Source: Papilionanthe hookeriana x Papilionanthe teres (lineage: Eukaryota > Streptophyta > Magnoliopsida > Asparagales > Orchidaceae). From it: DNA of 64,000 nucleotides. A program made the position numbers and the translations under genes. The notes below the pieces were generated by a model. It worked only from the letters and a program-made list of their open reading frames with translations, did not search any database and was not told the origin of the DNA. The stretch lies in the NCBI GenBank assembly GCA_022702705.1, contig CM040432.1, positions 45,286,540 to 45,350,539 of the forward strand, in the 5' to 3' direction. Of the stretch, positions 1 to 13,100 are shown piece by piece. Position 1 is the stretch's first letter; every line of letters starts with the position of its first letter.

Positions 1-539
1 TAGAAAAGCTCCCGTAGAATGAAACACCCATCACAACAACCAAGTGACCGTAAAGTAAGGCATCCTGATTGAAGTGGTAGTTGACCATTGACCTAGTAGT
101 ATGGTTAGCTGAAAAGAACCCACTCTTCTCGTGTGACTCAGGACCCTATTCTCTCATGAAGGCTTCGATCGAAGGGTTCACCTCTAGTCGTGAGAATTAA
201 CTACCCTCTAGCTGACCTCATTCTCAACGATTAAGATGATGAACCCAAACTTGCTTAACTATGTTCACACCAGCAAAGGTGTGGCCAGCTAGTTGAGACG
301 CCCTCACCAAAGAACCGACTATAAAGTCATGTGGTTTGCGAGGCACTTAATCCATACGGCTATACGATCAGGGATGTCTTGAGACAGTACGCTGTCACAG
401 CAAAACTAACCAAAGAGAGGGTCATATGGTTCGACAGATATCATAATAGGTGGCTCTTTGCATGGCATTGTTGTCACGTTGCCCTCCGACGTGGTCAGGC
501 CCAAGGTGTTTCGGTTCCAGCCTCAGTTTCATAGGGCGT
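1..539. other. Unidentified sequence upstream of an Athila LTR
   Basis: This stretch is less AT-rich than its surroundings and has no ORF I recognise. It ends at the start of the LTR at 540. If that LTR has a normal boundary, 535-539 (GGCGT) would be one copy of the target-site duplication; the partner is not in view. It may be part of an older repeat. Confidence 0.3.
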
Positions 540-2012
540 TGATCACAGAAAAATATGTTAAGAAATTCATACCTATTTTTTATGAAATTGCACTTTAAAG
601 AAATATATTTTATTTTATTTTATTGTAGGAACGAAGATTTATAAGTGATGGAAGAAAAAAAACATAAAATAGAACAAATTTGGATCGAAAAGGAAGAAAT
701 ACGTACGAAATGAAGCTCAAGTCGCCGACGCATGAAATCGAGCCCGCCGACGGCAAGATTATAAAGAGAATTTCTTAAAGGTTTAGCAACCACTATCGCC
801 GACAGCGAGATCACGCGGTTTGAAGACCCTACGAAGCCCCGCTGATGACGAGGTCGTTTCTCGCCGACGGCGAGACTGTTCAAAATGCGGATACATCGAA
901 CCCTGACGCTTTTTGAAGAGTGCTTAGTACTACTTGGACCTTTGTCTACCTCTATAAATAGAGGAGGAATTTTAGTATGTAGTGTGTCTGTTTTAGGAGT
1001 CTTAGAGTATTCTATTAGTGTGCTTTTGAGTCTAAGTTGAAGTTTAGTGTGAGTTAGTGTAAGTAGTGAGTTAAGAAGTGTCTTGTCTTAGAAGGAAAAG
1101 TTAAAGGAAGCTTCGAGGAGTACTCAGGGAGGAAATTGACATAAGTATCTTTGTTTATTGTTGTTAACTTTAAATGAAATCCATGCTTTGTTTAATTCAA
1201 TTAATTCCGAGTAGTTTTCTTACTTTTCTCATCGTTTATGAAATTATGTGAATTGATGAAATTAAATAAAAGTGCCTAATATATTAAAATAAATTGTGAT
1301 GATCTTTTACTTAAAACTTAATTTAGTTTCAATCCGACCAATTGAATTGTTAAAATATGTTGAATTATCAATTATAAGTAAAGATTACATCCAATATTCG
1401 AAGTAAGTCGCTTGGAAGGAGAGTGCGAATAAATAGGAAATATTATTTATTGGACGTAGAATTGGACATTTTAGTGTACGTGACTAAAATATTCAATTTA
1501 GTCCTATTGTTTGAGATTTAAAGTGTAGATGTTAGCCTCGAGTGAGGGAACGTGGGAGCTACGAAGTGGCGGCCTGATATCCTCAAATTCAACCGTGGAT
1601 TCGATGATCAAGATGAGATCAATAACGTTCTTTCAGCACCAGACTAAAGGGTAAATAATATGAATCGCTCCTATTTGTCACAATACTGATAAAAAACTTA
1701 TTTGAATTCATCATTCACTTAAGTTTCTAAAAACAAGGGGAATGATACTTTTTCTGAAATCTTTAAATCAACTTTATTTAAAGCATTAATTTACATTAGA
1801 TCGCTTTAGTTAAGTATTCTAAATTTCGTATATTATATTAGTAAGTAAATCCTTTTAAATTTAGCTGTTACAAATCTTTTAAAAAACTTCCTCATGGGAT
1901 CGATAACTGAGACTCCACTAGAGCCCTGTATTACTTGATACGATACTTATACTTGCGTAGAATCCGCATTATACATTCCATCATAAAATTAAATATATAT
2001 TAAGTGGGATCA
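540..2012 (+). repeat. Athila-type LTR (element A, 5' LTR)
   Basis: The 1473 bp segment begins TGATC and ends GATCA, giving inverted terminal repeats of the TG...CA type. It is homologous along its length to the inverted copy at 20385-21868. It is followed by a degenerate tRNA-Asp-type primer binding site and then gag, so it is a 5' LTR read on the plus strand. A GC-rich block with CGCCGACGGCG motifs lies at about 721-885, upstream of a TATA box at 953. The partner LTR is not visible because the element runs into the N gap. Confidence 0.8.
953..964 (+). promoter_or_regulatory. LTR TATA box, element A
   Basis: TATAAATAGAGG lies about 70 bp downstream of the GC-rich block. The same string is present on the minus strand at 21431-21442 in the related LTR, which supports a conserved retroelement core promoter. 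Confidence 0.6.
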
Positions 2013-2018
2013 AGTTTT

Positions 2019-2036
2019 TGGTGTCGTTCTTATTTT
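2019..2036 (+). other. Degenerate primer binding site (tRNA-Asp type)
   Basis: TGGTGTCGTT follows the LTR end after a six-base spacer. It matches the Athila/Tat site TGGCGCCGTT allowing for C-to-T changes, and the rest is decayed. The better-preserved site at 41043-41060 supports the reading. Confidence 0.5.
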
Positions 2037-2249
2037 TGTAAACATTAAAAAGTAGGTCGAGTTATTGCGTCAGATGCTAGAAGTAAAGAAATTATTTACT
2101 TAGAGTAATGGATTATTTTAAAATTTATTTTACAAAATTGTATGCGTAAATTTGGAAACGAAAATTTAATACCTTACGATTCAGAATTAGAGCGTACAAT
2201 TAAAAGAATTAGAAAACAAAAAAAAAGATTATAAATTTAACACAAATGG

Positions 2250-3791
2250 CGAATATTTACGAAATGAAAATATCAATCAACGAAGACTATTAAGAGATTA
2301 TGCCAACCCTACATTAGATGAAATTCATTTAACTATTCAGAACCACGATGTAGTTGCTAACTCATTTGAACTTAAACGCACAATTATCCAAATGATACAA
2401 AACAATCAGTTTAGTGGTTTACTCTACTAAGATCCTAATTTACATCTTCGCTAGTTTTTTAGAGCTATGTCTTACTTTTCAAATATGAAGGAGTATCTAA
2501 CGATGCTTATTAGACTTAGATTTTTTCCTTTTTCTTTAGGGATAAGGTTAAAATGTAGTTAAATTCGTTAAGACTCTGGATCTATTAAAACTTGTGAGAG
2601 TTATCACAAAAATTTCTATCCAAATATTTTCCACCATCTAAAGCTCATAGCTTAGAAATGATATAACTTCTTAGTCGGTTGATGGAGAATCAATATATGA
2701 AGGCTTGGGAGAGATTTAAAGAACTTCTAGGAAATGCCTAGCATTATGCGTTACAGCGTTGGTTAATTATTCAAACTTTCTATAATCGATTATTAGGATC
2801 TCTTAGATCAATCATCGATCTTCATCATGGAGGATCATTAATGCTCAAGCTATTTGATGAAGCTCTATGCACTAATCAAAGAAATGACTACAATAATTTT
2901 CAATAGTCTGTCGATAGAATGAATCCAGAAAAGATAGACGAGTATTCAGTGAAAATGATGCTGATATTTATGTTAACTTCGCAAATCGTCGTATATCTAA
3001 AAAATTAGATCATTTTAGAATGAATTACTCTCAAGCTATATTAGAAGAAAACTCATCCTGAATAACTTATAGAATCTCAACGCTTCATACGAAACTATGA
3101 ATGCTATTAATAATGTAACCAATAATCCTTATCGCGAATTATTATAATCCCTGGACTGGAAAAATCATCCTAATTTTAATTGGAATAATAATACAATTAA
3201 TCAACCATAGATGAACAACATAACACAACCATTATGAAATCCTCTAACCAGCGAAATTCTAATTATAAACCTAGTTATCCACCCTGGATTTAATAATAAT
3301 AACCTCAATTTAAAGATAAGAAATTATCTATAGAAGAATTAATATTAAATATGGGTCAACATTTACAAAATCAAGAAATCAATTACAAATACAAGGAAAC
3401 CAATTGCAAAATCAGGAACTATTAAAAATATTGAAACTCAACTTGGACATATCGCTACCGCAGCTTAATAATAGAATATCCTGAACATTTCCAAGTAATG
3501 CGTAAATAAATCCCAAAGACAAATGAAAGGAACAAATTAAAGCGATACAATTACGAAGTGGAAAAAATTAGACCTCGAATTCGGAAAGAACTTGAAAGTC
3601 AAAAAGAGAAGTGAAAATCGAAAAGGAAAAGAATCAACAAGATCCGAACTTAGAAAATCCTTTAATACTAATGAAAATTTCATTGAAAAACCTCCACCAC
3701 CATTTCCTCAACGATTAAATCAATATAAGATAAACAGATTCTTAAATTTCTTGAAATTCTAAAGAAATTAACGATAAATATTCCTTTCGTA
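2250..3791 (+). pseudogene. Athila gag relic (element A)
   Basis: Translating across frameshifts gives recognisable Athila Gag blocks in order: LLRDYANPTLDEIHLTIQ near 2285-2340, an NSFELK segment, IIQMIQNNQF near 2385-2415, an ERFKELL-like segment near 2710, a coiled segment around 3320-3400, KEQIKAIQLRSGK near 3530-3560, and KPPPPFPQRLNQ near 3690-3722. The same blocks occur in the copy at 38858-40830. Stops and frameshifts throughout mean it cannot encode a full capsid protein. The relic runs into the N gap, so pol is not seen. Confidence 0.75.
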
Positions 3792-4291
3792 NNNNNNNNN
3801 NNNNNNNNNNNNNNNNNNNNNNNNNNNNNNNNNNNNNNNNNNNNNNNNNNNNNNNNNNNNNNNNNNNNNNNNNNNNNNNNNNNNNNNNNNNNNNNNNNNN
3901 NNNNNNNNNNNNNNNNNNNNNNNNNNNNNNNNNNNNNNNNNNNNNNNNNNNNNNNNNNNNNNNNNNNNNNNNNNNNNNNNNNNNNNNNNNNNNNNNNNNN
4001 NNNNNNNNNNNNNNNNNNNNNNNNNNNNNNNNNNNNNNNNNNNNNNNNNNNNNNNNNNNNNNNNNNNNNNNNNNNNNNNNNNNNNNNNNNNNNNNNNNNN
4101 NNNNNNNNNNNNNNNNNNNNNNNNNNNNNNNNNNNNNNNNNNNNNNNNNNNNNNNNNNNNNNNNNNNNNNNNNNNNNNNNNNNNNNNNNNNNNNNNNNNN
4201 NNNNNNNNNNNNNNNNNNNNNNNNNNNNNNNNNNNNNNNNNNNNNNNNNNNNNNNNNNNNNNNNNNNNNNNNNNNNNNNNNNNNNNNNNNN
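3792..4291. other. Assembly gap (500 N)
   Basis: Exactly 500 undetermined bases, a scaffold placeholder. The true size is unknown, and the sequence on either side is not obviously the same element. Confidence 0.99.
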
Positions 4292-7067
4292 ACTTTTGTC
4301 TTATGAGTTTTGAGAGAGTTCTTGTATGAGTGGGAGAGGTGTTGTTCTTGTAGAGTGGACAAGCCTTTACTGTAAGTTTTACTTTTTGTTCCATTTTGCA
4401 ATGAAGATCTGCATGGATTGTTTATCTGTAGTTTTCTTGATTATGCGTGTCTAACTCTCTTTTTTTATGTAGAAGTAGTGATTTATACCGATTTTCTAAG
4501 ATGTTTTTCCTATAGCATTATATGTGCTTTCATGGCTTTTGTTTATGGTTTACCTCTGAATTTTATTTATTTATAGTCTGGCCAACTATGATGTTAAAAT
4601 TGATCGTGAAGCTATGACCTCTAACCGTTGAGTAATGGAAACGAAAGGATTAATCACAGATTTCTAAGAGGATAGACACATTCCAATAGGATTCAGCAAC
4701 CTTTCTAGAAGGATCAAAACATTTCTACGGAATGCCATGGAGATTGACAAGCTTCAACTTCATGGATTTCAATCTTCTTTTGACCTAGACATCTGCATAA
4801 TGAGAAGTTTCTCTTCCGGTTGACAACCATCACGTAGAAAAACATTTAGGAAAACCACAATCCCCAACTCATAAAAGCAAGAGCCTCATCACTCTCGAAG
4901 AATATTCAAGAATTGCTCCACTTTTCTGTTTTTTGTTATCTGAAATCTGTTCTACTTTTGTTAGGATTTTAGGATTTAAACCTCCTTTGCAATCACGTTA
5001 TGCTAGGTTCACTAGATAAATAAACTAGAGATATTTCAGTAGGAATAATTGTTAAACCTTTCCTCATAGGATCGATACATGGATTCTTAAAACACATATA
5101 CTTAACACGTATACATGTATTGTATGGCCTACTTACTTCACAATAAGTTCTGGCGTGTCAATAGTTTTGTTTTTTATTTACTGTATAGATTTCTATCTTC
5201 GGTTTCGGTATTTTAGAGATTGTGCATTACATTTTTTCCATAATTTCACCCGATCTTTTTACTTTTATTTTTAGTTCCGGTAGTTTGTAGATTGTAATTT
5301 ACAGTTTCTTCTTTTGTTTATTACTTAAACCTTTATATTTCAGTACCACTAATTGGTAGATTACACTTAATATTTTGATCATAGATTTTTTTAAAAGTTA
5401 TGTTCTCTAATTAATTTTTCTTTTCTTTCCACACATGGCTTCTAGAGATGGGGATGATTTCACTCCACATGGGGGACACAATCGGAGTCAGTACCAGAGG
5501 ATGTCCCTTTTCAAATGATGATGTGGTACTACTGTGCAGATGAGCACTTCTTTGTCACTCACTATCACTCTGTTGCTATCAATTTGTCTTCATAAGCCTT
5601 CACATTGACGTTATAACTTCACCACACACATTGACTTACACCGCATCTTCTCCCACCACACCACCACTACCACCACCACCTACAATTGTAAGTCAGCCTA
5701 CTTTGGTGTAGTGTCATGTTGCTGCTTCCGATTGACAGGCATTGAGCAACACAAATTGCACTTTTGAGCTTGAGCATGTTGGATAAGTGTATGTTTTATT
5801 AAACATAAAGTTTGATTATTTTTGCTTAATTTCAAATAGCTTCCCAAAAATATTGGGTTAATATTTAATACAGAAATGACTTATGAGGTATCTAATAAAA
5901 TAATTAATTTTTTTCAGAATTACTTGGAATTTTATAAAATTTTTATTTTTTAAGTGATGAAAAATTAAATCTATATTTAAATAAGCTTCCAAATATATGA
6001 AAATATTTTTTAAAACCTTGAATGTCCTAAAAAACTTTTCATGAAATTTGAACTCATTTACATTTATTTTAAATTAAATAAAATTTTTACACTATTTAAT
6101 GAGCTTTTTTTATATCAAATCTTGTAAAATTCATTATAAATGCCATAAATAATCACATGATGATCTCACAAAAATTTCAAGTTAATCAATAATGTTGTTT
6201 ATTTATTTTAATTTATCAGCCTTATTGGAGAACTATTCTTGAAAAAATAATAAAATATGTTTATTGATAACTATTCATGACCAATTGAATTTTTTTCTTT
6301 TTTCTAATTTTTATGTTGATTAAAAATCTGTAAAATTCCATTCATTTTCTCATAATTTTATTTATAAAATTTATGGCTTTGCACTTTGGTTAATTGATTG
6401 GAGTTTAACTCAAAAATAGTGTTTGAAAATTGTCTAATAAACATCAAAATTGTAATACAGAAAGCACGTATTAGGACTAACCTAATAGCCAATCTCTAAA
6501 TAGATTTAAGTTTGTAAACTTCTTTGAATTATAATTAATATTTGAAAAATTAAGTGAGCTTCATAATCACAAGATATCTTGAATTATTTATTCTTCGCTT
6601 AAACGGCCCCTTGACAATTTTTTTAATATATGGAATTTTTATCAGTAGGCAACACTACTTACTAGTTATAATAGGAGCATAATTAGAGCCAACATGAAGC
6701 TATGGCCAACATCCCATTAGAGTTTGATTATGCAAAATTATCTCAGAATTTATTTTTATGAGTTAATTTAATAATCCTTAGAACATAGGGGAGAATCTAG
6801 TTATTTCTTTCAAATTCATCATCTTACATTCTATAAAAATGAAAACAGCATAAAAAATACAAAAAATAATAGGCCGAAGAAACCAAAAGTGAACAATTAT
6901 GTCACTGTTATCTCATTTTACATAGAAAAAATAATAATTAAAAATCATGTCAAACGTAACATGACATGAGTGCTCTTCAGAGACCCACAAAAGCTAATTG
7001 TTGGTTGCAGCTTTCTTCAAGCAAAACTTGCAACTATACCAACCTGCCTACCGGGAGGAGCTTAGTT
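4292..7067. other. AT-rich flank with a possible LTR end; otherwise nothing recognised
   Basis: Around 5065-5160 a CCTCATAGGATCGATAC-like string and a terminal GTGTCA recall the LTR 3' ends in this window (compare 1891-2012), so an old LTR fragment in plus orientation is possible. A short reading frame opens near 5435 with MASRDGDDF and soon stops; I cannot assign it. From 5800 to 6960 the sequence is very AT-rich with no coding signal. The last part would be the 3' UTR and downstream flank of the THF1 gene. Confidence 0.3.
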
Positions 7068-7152
7068 CTAACATACTGCTGCTCCTATACATTTGGTAAT
7101 AGCTTCATTAGCCTTTTGAGACCCGGACCTTTCCTCCCTTCTCTTCTTTTCC
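7068..7152 (-). CDS. THF1: THF1 exon 5 with stop
   Basis: Acceptor TTTTGCAG, then REKKRREERSGSQKANEAI, TKCIGAAVC and TAG at 7068-7070. The KANEAITK tail is typical of the family. A plus-strand open frame over this region is only its shadow. Confidence 0.92.
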
Positions 7153-10100
7153 CTGCAAAATTGTATTATTTTGTATTAAATCTCATAAAAGGTAAATGAT
7201 TTTATCCTCTATGAATTGTGCCAGCCTTATGGATTCCAGAGAGGATGGATAAAGAGGAACTGCTCTAAAATTTCAGGATTACGACAAAACACACACATAT
7301 TCTAATTTACTAAAGAGTTTACTAGGCTTCTGTGCAATATCTAGAGTGGATTGAGTAATACTTTAAAAATATTCATGGAAATATTGATAAAAAGTAGACA
7401 GTTGACGCTCTAAAAAGTTAAATTTTAGCCAATATAGAAATAAGTTTCATCCTATTTCTCTATTTTTATGCATGAAGATAGAGAAACCTTACCTATCAAC
7501 ATATTCCTTGAGAAGCTCTTTAGCCTGAACCAACTTAGACAGTAGGTTGCGGTAAACATCAAGATCCCTATCCACGCTCCTTTTGTCTATCTTCAAGGCC
7601 GCACAAAGCTGTCAACAAGCAAGAACTGACTTTAGGCCAAACGACAATATGTGAACTTATAGTTTGAATCGAATATTTAATATATAAACAAATAGTTACT
7701 ACATGGATAGATAAATTTGTGTAACATAAAATTTATTAAATAAGAATGAGGATAGATATGAATATATAATTTGATTTAAACTGGGTGACTAAAATAAAAA
7801 GGTAAGCAAAGTAGATGGAAACGAAAATATTAAGATGGAATTCATAATTCAGAAACACAAAAGTTGATGTAAAGATTTTCAGGCAAGATCAGCCCTCTGC
7901 CTAGAAATCAGAGTGACAGAATTGAACAAAATCAAGCGTTTCGTAATGGTCAAACACACCTTTAGGATGTAAGAATCTCAAATCCATTTTTTGGGCAACT
8001 TAAAATCGTTTTCATGGTTATGAATTGAACCATGGAGCACTTCCTTAGAAGGAACAGATAATATAAAAGAAAGCTATGTACCTGTCATCTGTCTTGCCCT
8101 CGTGGTTGAAGAAAATAAGAACGGCAAAGAACGAATAATTAAACCACCTCCAAAGCACGATTGAAAAGACAAGCTTAGCGATATGAAGTTGTAGAAGGGA
8201 TAGTATCCAAAAAATATTTAATGACTGCTGTAGGATTGAGAATTTACAAGATCCAAGTTGCATGGAATACTTGACAAGGATGACATTTGTGAACATAAGC
8301 CAAGCATTTAGGAATATTTAATGATAATTTAACGGGAGAATATCAAGTTTGATTTAAAACACAGAAAAGTACTTAGATCCATATTAGAAAAACTTCAAAC
8401 AGCACTAAGATTTAACAGTAGATGAAAAATGCTTAGCAATAAGAACAAGAAAAACACACAAACACAAAACAAACCCAGATTCCATTAAAGGGAAATGTCA
8501 TGGGTCTCTGTGACATTTGATAGAGGTGTACCATTGTAAGATCCTAATATATATAACACACATATGCTAAGATGGCAATCTAGTAAAACTATTCTCCAAT
8601 TATCATTCTTAACTCTACCTACATGCACATCCTCCTACCACAAACTCCTGTCACCTACAACACTCTCGTGGCATCGTCCTAGCTTGTGTTGCCCTTTGCA
8701 CGAACCATTGATCTCACTCCAACACCTTCGACTTCGATCTCCCTATCACACTTTGGGCTTCACCTTTGTTATTATTAACTACACTTGTTGAACTCAGGTA
8801 TGACCTTATGTCGCACTACTACCTTTACCAACATTTACTTCTTACTAAAACAACAATCCGCATATTAGTGCTCATTGTAAGCCACCTAAAGATGTAATAT
8901 GCAATGTTGTTGCTAAACTCCAAAAATGGCACACCTCTTTTTACTATCACCACATATTTTCAAATCTCTCGTATAACTTATAATCATCAAACAATTATCA
9001 ACTTTATTCCAAAATCTATGTCTAAAGCAATGAATGAGCAATTGGCTTTTGTTCATACTATGCTGACACTCTTCAGTGAAAATTTATTCATGCTCCCCTC
9101 AAAACCTATACTTTAAAATCTAATATCGTATTTTTTAACACAGATCTCATTGTTGACAATTCACACTCAATTTACACTACCCTCTCTTGGTCAAGCTCCT
9201 CGTACAGCATTTGTAACCTATGGGCAACTAAACCTTTGTAAGTACTTCATCTCTAGCCATCCTTGCTTCCAAACGAGTAGCTATCTTTGATGCCACATTG
9301 AATTTGCAGTGTTACCATATCTAACTTAATACATTTGCTAACTATCCATAATGAATGTGCAATATTCATTAATGTTTCGTTTTCACTTATGTTAAGAAAG
9401 GCAGAGGCAGACCTAGGAAAACTTGGGCTTATTGCATAAAAAATGATCTTAATTTATTAGAATTAAACGAAAATTTAACACTAAATAGGACGCAATGGAG
9501 AAAAAGGATTCATGTAGCCAACCCCACTTAGTGGGATTAAAGCTTTGTTGTTGTTGTTGTTGTTGTTTTCTTATTACCGAGAATATTATCATTTATTATA
9601 TTTTTTTTTTATTCCTCTTTTTCTTTCCCATAACTTGAACGCATGTACTAACATGACAACACAATAAAGATGAAGCCATTTTCACTTCTCTCCCTTCAAA
9701 TAGCATGCATATGAAATTTTTTCTAGATTTACATTCATAAATATTTCATTTATTTTTCTTAGAAAAGGCTACAGGGACATTCACAGTTTTCCTATTTTGC
9801 CTTTGTTCTTCAAGGCAAGCTAACCTAACCTAGAAAGGCTAACCACAAGCCTCCTCAGTTCAAACCAAAGTGGAACTCTCCCCCAACGTCTACAATATTG
9901 GAAATAAAATTTCCCTGTGGTGTTTAATTATAGGCGCCAACCACTTCAAGCAAGTAAATGTGATGGCCATCCACATCTGTAGTGCATTGCCATAAAATAC
10001 AAGAGCAAACACTGGGGTAAAAAAGCTAGTTAAACGCATACCAAATCAAAAAACTCATTTTGTAAAATAAGTTTTAACAAATCCTAACGTAATTGCCAAA

Positions 10101-13100
10101 TGAATTGATAAAATGAAACAAGAGTCCTCGAAGTTCAGAAAAATACATAAAAACAAGTAAATGTGAGTTATTGTTGGTTAACAGGGTCTTTTGATGCAGA
10201 AAGCACTGCATCTCCATTCAACTAAATACGAATTATACTCAGTTAAAGGTTAAATGAAGATAAAATTATAGCTGAAGAATAATTTATAGCTAAGACACCT
10301 TGAAAGCAGAAAAGTTTTGATTCACAACCACAGAAAAAAGGAACATTGTTAGGTAAACAACTGACTAATTATTGACAAATTTGTTAGCTTAAGTGGAACA
10401 AGAAAATGAAAGCTATCACATCTGTCGAGGAAATAAAAATATATATATTTTTATTGAATTAACTAATAAGTGGAATAATGGCTTGTTTATTGTTGTTATT
10501 GTTGTTGTTGATTGTAGGAGATCAAAATGTCATGTCAATTGGATGACACGAGATAATGGCGACATCAAAGTAAAATTTACAGGCCAACCAAAATATATCT
10601 CTCTATATATAGCTACTCTGTACCGCAAAATCAATCAATTTTAAATTCTGAATGGTAAAACAAAAAAGCATTGAACAGTCATTGAGAGAAAATATTAAAT
10701 TAAATAAGAGAACATACGAGCAAAAAATAAAAACCTTTTCCAATGATGATGGTTCTGTGGCATTTGCCAATTCAAGAAGACGAAATAGTCCGATTGCAAA
10801 GAATCGACTATAGCTGAAGTTTCCCTTGGTCTGGGTTCGATCAGCAATGTCTTTCAGAATATTTTCAACATCTCCTTCTCTTGATGAGAAGTCTATTAAG
10901 GAATTAGCATTTTGTAACTGAGCCCACTCTTCCAGCTTTCGTGCATCTTTTCTGTATTTAATAAAATGAGTGACTCGTCAATTGGGAGAACCATACAACT
11001 TCGAGAATAAAATTCAGAAAACTGAAGATGAAGGAATAACTAAAGAATGTTTAGCCATGAACAATATTATTATAATATAACAGCCATGCCCAAGTTGGCT
11101 TAAAAGATTTATGCACAAGGTTTTTGATTCACAGCTCTTTTCATCTCAAGAAATCATTTATTGCAAAATCATCTACTGTGAAAAGGAAAGATTAATAACA
11201 TGATCGACAGAAACCAGCAATGCCTTGTAATAAACAATATTTCAGTATATGAGCAATCAAGATACCCCAAGAATATTTCTTAAAATTAAGATATAGCAGT
11301 TGACATGAATATTATTTAAAAAAGAGAGCTGTTTGCAATTGAATTTTAAGAGTAAATTGTCCATGAAAATATAGGAGAAATTTTTTTTATTTTTTGTAAG
11401 TGGATCTTCATGTTTCAACATGATTTACATCAAAGGAAGTGATTACTCAAACAACTTGTGTTGAAGAACGGAAGCTCTAATGAAAATTGATGGAAGGCTT
11501 ATGCAGATCCTCCTCCTCAGTTTCTGAACTCCGATGATGCGTTATTCCTGTAGATCTGCAGGAACCTTCCATAACCTGTGGCTTACTCCACCAATGACCA
11601 AGTCCTGTGCCGTCTCCATTTGCTTTATAATTTGGCAACATTTGGGTATCTTTCAGCAGCTCTAGCAGCATCAACTCCTGTAACATCTCTGTTTATGCTC
11701 TAACAATGAAGTTCAGGTTTGTTGTTCCTGCGGTGCCTGGGACATACCAATCTCCAGCACTTGTTCAGAAGCCACCTTTACCACTTCTAGCAATTTTATT
11801 GCACTATCTGAGGATCTTAAACATTATCAACGGGAATTGGCAATATTCCAGCTAATGTTATCAAGCTCTGATGAGATTTCGTTCCATACATTTGGACTCA
11901 AATGGCTTTGGCGATCAATTCTACAGTTTTCTCTTTTTGTGATCCTTGTAAAGAAAATTACTATAGAAATTGTGATTATAAATATGGTCAGATCATCTAC
12001 AAAATACTAATGGATTCTTAAAAAAAAAATTAGTTGAGTAAGGAAATCTTTCTATTATAACGTTTAATTTTTTGACCAAGTGAGTGTTCAAGAGCGAGGC
12101 TTGTTTTCATGCAAAATCTTTCTTGGTGAATCTTATTCTAAATTACATCATTGTATTGCTCGTATGATTGAATTTACTCAGATTTCACACAACTTAGTTT
12201 TCAGCAAGTGCATGAATTTCACTCATTATATTTATTCTTGGTTCTAAATTCATCATATCTCTATTTGAACACAACTGAAATTGCTTCTTAATTGATTCTT
12301 TCATATTTATGTTTTTTATTGTTAGTAAATCACTCTAAAAAGATTAAACGTTTGTAGCTTGTGAATTGGGTTCTTGTTGCATAGTTTTTTGCACCACATG
12401 TTAAATTTATATTAAAAATCTAAAGCTTAAGACGTCCTACAACACATACTATCAAAGCTTTAAAATTCATCCAAGATTGTCCATCTAGCTCGATGTTTGT
12501 GAACACCTCAAATTTAGTTTATTAAGAAGCTCACATTTGGCCTCCTTTATGAAGACTCAAATAAGAACATAATATTTAGCCTAAATTCCTTAACAAACAA
12601 AGCACAAAGATAGCTTCATTTCTTGGTGAATAGCATATTATAAGTTTTTTAGGATGTGTATTATTAAATAAAAAATATGTATAATTTCATGAAAACAAAT
12701 GCAAAAAATTAAACCGTAACGCAGTCTATGTCATCATTGTTTAAGGTGACGACTTGACTCTGATTCTTACGTATACTCTTTTAATTCAAAATAATAAAAA
12801 TCTCTTGTATTTGTTTGTGTTCGAATATCTTCCCAAACAAGTCAAATAATAAAAAACAAAACACAAATAGAGCAATGTCAAAAATTAATGAAAATGAAGA
12901 ACAATAAAATAATAGAACTAGACTTGAGCATGGCTTCATTTTGTTATGTGGCTCGTTTAAATCTCAACTTTTACAGCATCTACTAAACAGTGGATAGAGA
13001 CCTAAGGTCAATTTCTAGCCCAAGATGAAATTTAAAAAAAAAGTTTATCTTAAATAATAATTCTAGACAAGATCAACATAACTCATATAAGGTTAATAAT

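Noticed and set aside
3742..4401. Long open frames across the N runs (also at 25724-26287 and 50560-51352)
   Set aside because: They are open only because undetermined bases contain no stops; only the RNase H-like part at 50560-50790 has real content.
6966..7199. Plus-strand open frame over 6966-7199
   Set aside because: It is the antisense shadow of THF1 exon 5, whose splice site, conserved residues and stop are clear on the minus strand.
8564..9116. Short plus-strand frames at 8564-8791 and 8904-9116
   Set aside because: No recognisable motif, and they lie antisense within a THF1 intron.
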